Assembly (NCBI GenBank): GCA_937910255.1
Contig: CALEOQ010000244.1
Location: forward strand, 1 to 24,996
Direction: 5' to 3'
DNA: 24,996 nt
Source: an uncultured Caulobacteraceae bacterium
GTDB lineage: Bacteria; Pseudomonadota; Alphaproteobacteria; Caulobacterales; Caulobacteraceae
The position numbers and the translations under genes were made by a program. The notes under the pieces are model-generated. The model saw only the letters and a program-made list of their open reading frames with translations, made no database searches and was not told the origin of the DNA. Numbering within the stretch: position 1 is the stretch's first letter; each line of letters begins with the position of its first letter. This document shows positions 21,439-24,996 of the stretch, one piece after another.

Positions 21439-22125
21439 TCACTGGGCGACATAGGGGTTGGCGGCCTCGTTGAGGATCACCCCGCTGGTGGCGTCGGCGA
21501 TCCCCACCAGCACGAACTGCACCGCCATGGCGCAGAGGATCAGGCCCAGCACCCGCACGACGATGGTCATGCCGATCCGCCCGAGGATCTTGCTGATCAC
21601 CGGCGCGGCCCAGAAGCAGAGCATGACCACCAGGGCGATGGCGCCGATCACCCCCACCCCGATCGCCGCGCCCGCCAGGCCAAAGGCCTTGGCCTCGCTG
21701 GCATAGATGACCACCGACGAGATGGCGCCTGGGCCGATCAGCAGCGGCATGGCGAAGGGCACGATCAGCCGTTCGAACTTGCGTCCCGCCCGCCCCTTCG
21801 GGTTTTCGTCGCCCTCGGCCATGGCCGAGAAGGTGGCGGTGAAATCGTCCCGGGCCATCTCCAGGCCCAGCAGGAACAGGATGATGCCGCCGGCGATCCG
21901 GAAGGCTGGCAGGGAGATGCCGAAGAAGGCCAGCAGGGCCAGGCCCGAGAAGTAGAAGAAGGTCAGGAAGCCCAGGATGAACAGGGCGATATAGACGGCC
22001 ACCAGCCGCGCATCGCGGCCCTTGCTGCCCTGGGTCGCGGCGCCGAACAGGGGCACGTTGCCGATCGGATCGATCAGGGCGAACAACGCCACGAAGAAGT
22101 TGACCGCGAACTCAGCCTGGCTCAT
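21439..22125 (-). CDS. MarC-family integral membrane protein
   Basis: A 228-residue protein with about six helices. It starts NFFVALFALIDPIGNVPLFG, the family's conserved first helix, and has AFRIAGGIILFLLGLEMA and VPFAMPLLIGPGAISSVVIY, both strong MarC hallmarks. A loop of about 30 polar residues (MAEGDENPKGRAGRKFE) separates the halves. Despite the name, MarC proteins have no proven role in multiple antibiotic resistance and their transport activity is unknown. ATG 22125 begins directly at the conserved region. It is divergent from pyrF and convergent with the SDR gene. Confidence 0.93.
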   Translation of the reverse strand: MSQAEFAVNFFVALFALIDPIGNVPLFGAATQGSKGRDARLVAVYIALFILGFLTFFYFSGLALLAFFGISLPAFRIAGGIILFLLGLEMARDDFTATFSAMAEGDENPKGRAGRKFERLIVPFAMPLLIGPGAISSVVIYASEAKAFGLAGAAIGVGVIGAIALVVMLCFWAAPVISKILGRIGMTIVVRVLGLILCAMAVQFVLVGIADATSGVILNEAANPYVAQ

Positions 22126-22208
22126 GCCTCGCTCCTAGCCCAAATTTGAAGCGGCGCCGATCTCCCTTATGGGGCGGGACCGGCGCAAATCCGCCCGGAG
22201 CCTGCGCC

Positions 22209-22928
22209 ATGACCGCCGCCGCCCGCCTGGAGACCGCAGCCGCCGCCGATCCGCGCCTGATCGTGCCCCTGGACCTGCCCGACCTCGACCAGGCCCGCGC
22301 CATGGTCGAGGCGCTCGGCGAGGCCGTCAGCTTCTACAAGGTCGGGCTGGAACTGTTCGCGTCCGGCGGCATGACCCTGGCCCGCGACCTCAAGGCCCAG
22401 GGCAAGCAGGTGTTTCTGGACTGGAAGCTGCACGACATCGGCACGACGGTGCAGCGCTCGGCCGCCGTGCTGGCCGACTCCGGCTGCGACTTCCTCACCG
22501 TCCATGGGGAGCCCCAGGTCATGGCCGCCGCCGTGCGCGGTCGGGGGCGTTCAGACCTGAAGATCCTGGCCGTCACCGTGCTGACCAGCCTGTCGGATGA
22601 GGACCTGCTGGAGATGGGCTTCACCGAAAGCGCCCGGTCCCTGGTGGAGCGGCGGATCCATCATGCGGTGGCCGCCGGCTGCGACGGGGTGATCGCCAGC
22701 CCCCATGAGGCGCAGCTGGCCCGGGCCATCGGCGGGCCGGACTTCCTGGTGGTGACGCCGGGCGTGCGGCCCGACTGGGCGGCCAGGAACGATCAGGCCC
22801 GCGCCGCCACCCCGGCCCAGGCCCTGGGCGCCGGGGCCTCGCACATCGTTTGCGGCCGCCCGATCACCGGCGCCAACGATCCCCAGGCTGCGGCCCTGCG
22901 GATCGTCGCGGAGATGGCCGGCGCCTAG
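22209..22928 (+). CDS. pyrF: Orotidine 5'-phosphate decarboxylase
   Basis: A 239-residue TIM-barrel enzyme that decarboxylates OMP to UMP, the last step of de novo pyrimidine synthesis. The active-site motif FLDWKLHDIGTTV carries Asp71, Lys73 and Asp76, the D-x-K-x-x-D catalytic set, and Lys44 in FYKVGLEL is the substrate-contacting lysine. The phosphate-binding parts VVTPGVRP and IVCGRPIT are intact. ATG 22209 has GGAG eight bases upstream; the upstream in-frame ATG at 22146 lies in the divergent region and adds a non-homologous leader. The N-terminus has a short Ala-rich extension before LIVPLDLPD. Its end is eight bases from the convergent exported-protein gene. Confidence 0.97.
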   Translation: MTAAARLETAAAADPRLIVPLDLPDLDQARAMVEALGEAVSFYKVGLELFASGGMTLARDLKAQGKQVFLDWKLHDIGTTVQRSAAVLADSGCDFLTVHGEPQVMAAAVRGRGRSDLKILAVTVLTSLSDEDLLEMGFTESARSLVERRIHHAVAAGCDGVIASPHEAQLARAIGGPDFLVVTPGVRPDWAARNDQARAATPAQALGAGASHIVCGRPITGANDPQAAALRIVAEMAGA

Positions 22929-22936
22929 CGCCTGAG

Positions 22937-23662
22937 TCAGTGGCCCTTGCCGCCCTTGCCGCCGTGACCGCCCCCGTAGCCGCCCTTATGGCCGCCATAG
23001 CCCCCGTGGCCATAGGCGTAGCCGCCGCGCACCGAGACGCTGGCTGAGGCCCGGGCGGACGCCGAGGCCGAGGCGTAGGACGAGGCGCGGCCGGAGCCGC
23101 CGCCGTTGATGATCACATAGCCGCCCCCGCCGTAGCCGCCCGAGGGGATCGGGCCGACGCCGCCTGAGTCGGCGAAGAAGCTCATCGGCAGGACCTCGCC
23201 GTGGGCCGAACCGCAGGCCGAGGCGCAAGGAACGCAGCACGGACCATAGCCGGGCGCCTGGACCGGCGGATAATGCTGGGCGGGCGGATAATAGGCGTTC
23301 GGCGGGCCGTAGTCGGGCGTCGGATAGGGCGCCGGGCCGTATTGCGGCGGCCCGTAACCCGGCGGCGGGTGGCCGTAGGGCGAGGGCTGGGGATAGCCGT
23401 ACTCCTGGCGGTAGGGGCCGTATTCCTGCTCGTAGCCCCGCGTCCCGTAGGCGTCGCTCACATAGGCCTGCTCATAGCCGTAGCTCTCGCTATAGCCGGA
23501 ACTGCGCTGGTAGGCCTGCTGGCCCTGGTCGACGCCATATCCGCCGGCATAGCCGCCGCCGTAGGGCGCTGCGCAAGGACTGTAGGAGGGGCAGGCGACG
23601 GCTGCGCCGCCCACGGCCAGGGTGAGGGCGAACGCCGCGAACAGGCGGATGGGCCAGGACAT
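22937..23662 (-). CDS. Exported Gly/Tyr/Pro-rich low-complexity protein
   Basis: A 241-residue protein with a clear signal sequence (SWPIRLFAAFALTLAVGGAA). The end, AAVAC, could be a signal peptidase I site or a poor lipobox. The mature part has four zones: a Gly/Tyr-rich zone (PYGGGYAGGYGV), Tyr/Pro-rich near-repeats of the PYG/YGP type, a small cysteine cluster (CCVPCASAC) before a short ordered-looking stretch (GEVLPMSFFADSGG), and a tail with Ser-Ala dipeptides and Gly-Gly-His-Lys repeats. It is probably a disordered or fibrous envelope or extracellular protein; no enzyme motif is present. ATG 23662 is preferred because GGAG lies six bases upstream; 23665 and 23680 are also in frame. I do not recognise the family. 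Confidence 0.75.
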   Translation of the reverse strand: MSWPIRLFAAFALTLAVGGAAVACPSYSPCAAPYGGGYAGGYGVDQGQQAYQRSSGYSESYGYEQAYVSDAYGTRGYEQEYGPYRQEYGYPQPSPYGHPPPGYGPPQYGPAPYPTPDYGPPNAYYPPAQHYPPVQAPGYGPCCVPCASACGSAHGEVLPMSFFADSGGVGPIPSGGYGGGGYVIINGGGSGRASSYASASASARASASVSVRGGYAYGHGGYGGHKGGYGGGHGGKGGKGH

Positions 23663-23707
23663 CATACGCTCCGGATACATAACTTAACGGAACGCTAACG
23701 CGCCAGA

Positions 23708-23769
23708 CCGGTCGCCACGAGTCCTTGCAAGCCCTGCGCGAGCTTGGCCGCTGGCGGACAGGCGACCGG
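23708..23769 (-). ncRNA. Nested inverted repeats, candidate structured RNA element
   Basis: On the minus strand a 9-bp outer stem (CCGGTCGCC with GGCGACCGG) encloses a 4-bp stem GTCC/GGAC and an inner 4-bp stem AAGC/GCTT, giving a three-tier hairpin of 62 bases. It begins two bases after the SdhAF4 gene stop and ends 45 bases before the next minus-strand start, so it could be a 3' stabilising stem, an attenuator or a leader structure. There is no T-tract. The classification as RNA is inference from pairing alone. Confidence 0.4.
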
Positions 23770-23770
23770 C

Positions 23771-23971
23771 CTAGAAGTCGACCGCGATGCCCTTGCGCTC
23801 CCAGTCGCCGAACCGGGTAGGCTCCAGGCCCTTGGGCCCGCCCTGCTCGGCGGCCGGGGCGGCCTGCGCCGCCTCAGCCTGGCGACGGGTCTCGGCCTCC
23901 TCCAGGGCGCGACGGGCGGCCGGAGTCAGGGGCTTGTCGGGGGCGGCGTTGGGGGGAGGCGCGTCGGTCAT
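23771..23971 (-). CDS. SdhAF4/DUF1674 family succinate dehydrogenase assembly factor-like protein
   Basis: A 66-residue protein: a low-complexity Pro/Ala/Glu-rich N-terminus (PPPNAAPDKPLTPAARRALE) and the diagnostic C-terminal motif GPKGLEPTRFGDWERKGIAVDF-type, ending exactly at DF as in DUF1674 proteins. The mitochondrial homologue SdhAF4 binds the FAD-loaded flavoprotein subunit of succinate dehydrogenase and aids complex II assembly; the bacterial role is inferred from this. It is divergent from rsmB, an arrangement I recall from related genomes. ATG 23971 is the only sensible start. The gene for the exported Gly/Tyr-rich protein follows downstream on the same strand. Confidence 0.88.
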   Translation of the reverse strand: MTDAPPPNAAPDKPLTPAARRALEEAETRRQAEAAQAAPAAEQGGPKGLEPTRFGDWERKGIAVDF

Positions 23972-24088
23972 GGACCAGATTTAGGACGCCGGGCGCGGCG
24001 GCGCCAGTCACGGCGGGCGCCGGTCCAAATCATCGCAGCGCGCGATCTTTCCTTGCCTGAGGCCTGCGGAGCGGGCACGTCGCAGCCG

Positions 24089-24829
24089 GTGAACGAAGAC
24101 AACGATCTTGGCCTCCCCGCCCGGGGCGCCGCCCTCGACATCCTGACCGCCGCCCTGGCGCGCCGCACCGGCCTGGAGGAGGCGATCTCCACGCCGGCCT
24201 TCAGCGCGCTGTCGCCCCGGGACCGCGCCTTCGCCCGCGCCCTGGCCATGGCCACCCTGCGCCGGCTGGGTCCCATCGACCGGGCGCTGGACGCCAAGCT
24301 GGCCAAGTCGCCGCCCGATGGCGTGCGCCAGATCCTGCGGATCGGCGTGGCCCAGGCCTTCCTGATGGACACCCCGCCCTTCGCCGCCGTGGCCACCAGC
24401 GTCGATCTGGCCGCCACGCGGCGGGACACCCGGCCCTTCAAGGGGCTGGTCAACGCCGTATTGCGGGGCCTGCTGCGCGAACCGCCGGCCCTGGACGATC
24501 CCGAAGCCCTGCCGCCGCCCTGGCTGATGGCGCGCTGGAGCGCGGCCTATGGCCCCGAGGCGGCGCTGAAGATCGCCGCGGTGATCGCCGAAGAGCCGGC
24601 CACCGACCTCTCCGTCCGCGACCCCGCCACGGCCCAGGACCTGGCCGCTGAGCTGGAGGCCGAAATCCTGCCGGGGGGGAGCCTGCGCACCGCCCGGCGC
24701 GGCGACCTGGCGACCTGGCCGGGCTTCGAGGCCGGCGCCTGGTGGGTGCAGGACGCCTCGGCGGCCATCCCCGCCCGCCTGCTGGAAGCCGGTCCCGACC
24801 AGCAGGTGCTCGACCTCTGCGCCGCCCCG
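24089..24829 (+). CDS. rsmB: 16S rRNA (cytosine-967 C5)-methyltransferase RsmB, interrupted by adapter
   Basis: The first 247 codons of RsmB, which methylates C967 of 16S rRNA. Residues about 10-140 form the NusB-like RNA-binding domain (LPARGAALDILTAALARRTG, then SPRDRAFARALAMATLRRLG and VNAVLRGLLRE). The methyltransferase domain begins with WWVQDASAAIPARLL and stops at DLCAAP. The family continues GGKT here (SAM motif I), so the gene is cut exactly in the cofactor loop, about 180-200 residues short. The break is not biological: the next base starts an Illumina adapter. The apparent continuation to 24928 is translated adapter and must be ignored. GTG 24089 is the likely start, since upstream codons in frame show no homology. 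It is divergent from the SdhAF4-like gene. Confidence 0.93.
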
Positions 24830-24893
24830 AGATCGGAAGAGCACACGTCTGAACTCCAGTCACGTCGTAATCTCGTATGCCGTCTTCTGCTTG
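24830..24893. other. Illumina TruSeq index adapter (contamination)
   Basis: Bases 24830-24863 are the TruSeq adapter beginning AGATCGGAAGAGCACACGTC; 24864-24869 (GTCGTA) occupy the six-base index position; 24870-24893 are the P7-side sequence beginning ATCTCGTATGCCG and ending CTGCTTG. The whole adapter is present without error. In the plus frame it translates to the peptide RSEEHTSELQS, familiar in protein databases as translated adapter. It is library-preparation sequence, not part of the genome. Confidence 0.98.
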
Positions 24894-24996
24894 AAAAAAA
24901 AAACACATCCAGCATCGCCAGCGCATGACGTCGCCGCCCACCCACACAGCACCAGACAACGCTGCACACAGTCAAGCTCATCACTCCTCACTATGC
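24894..24996. other. Post-adapter poly-A and noise
   Basis: Ten A (24894-24903) follow the adapter, as expected when a read runs off the end of a short insert. The remaining 93 bases are rich in CA and CC without the codon pattern of the genome and contain no gene. This is most likely unreliable base calls assembled onto the contig end. Confidence 0.85.

Noticed and set aside
24450..24984. Minus-strand open frames ending in plausible-looking peptides at the contig end
   Set aside because: They are translations of the sequencing adapter and of antisense rsmB.

Overview
The window looks like one assembled contig from a high-GC alphaproteobacterium, most probably Caulobacteraceae (Caulobacter or Phenylobacterium type). 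The support is the GC-rich third codon positions, the fabA-fabB-fabI cluster, a CnoX-type thioredoxin with an intact WCGPC site, a free-standing ProXp-ala-like editing protein, an SdhAF4 homologue beside rsmB, a probable CC0125/CC1285-type lipoprotein, and two kinds of alphaproteobacterial intergenic palindrome. The genus is inferred from gene content; no search was run.

Layout. 1-346: G-biased low-quality sequence running into the 3' end of mutS. 478-1206: a HAD hydrolase, followed by two palindromic repeats. 1236-2856: a D-2-hydroxyacid dehydrogenase, divergent from an exported SH3-domain protein. 2924-5528: the fatty-acid operon fabA-fabB-fabI. 5544-9050: an efflux operon on the minus strand (membrane-fusion protein, 14-TM MFS pump, TetR repressor), headed by two matching 18-bp palindromes that are probably the repressor's operators. 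9121-12818: a UbiH-type hydroxylase, then a minus-strand cluster of CnoX, a LON-domain protein and a Trm112-like protein, then the ProXp-ala-like deacylase. 12932-14296: a DUF6065 protein, tRNA-Gly(GCC) with promoter and terminator, and a 65-residue hydrophilic protein with its own terminator. 14322-18425: a lipoprotein, a TauE/SafE permease, a MAPEG protein, a KTSC protein, argG and a small membrane protein. 18493-22928: kup, an SDR enzyme, a MarC-family protein and pyrF. 22937-24829: an exported Gly/Tyr/Pro-rich protein, an SdhAF4-like protein and a cut-off rsmB.

The last 167 bases (24830-24996) are not genomic. They are an Illumina TruSeq index adapter with a hexamer index, a poly-A run and noise, and they interrupt rsmB inside its SAM-binding motif. 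The first 40 or so bases, with an 18-G run, are also suspect, and G-ward substitutions appear to continue into mutS.

Most genes are chromosomal housekeeping or common accessory functions. I saw no transposase, integrase, phage gene, CRISPR array, toxin-antitoxin pair or recognisable defence system, and I do not claim a new biological system. The items most worth a second look are the paired efflux operators, the nested dyad at 23708-23769 ahead of the low-complexity exported protein, the AT-rich dyad before the TauE/SafE gene, and the assembly artefacts at both ends.
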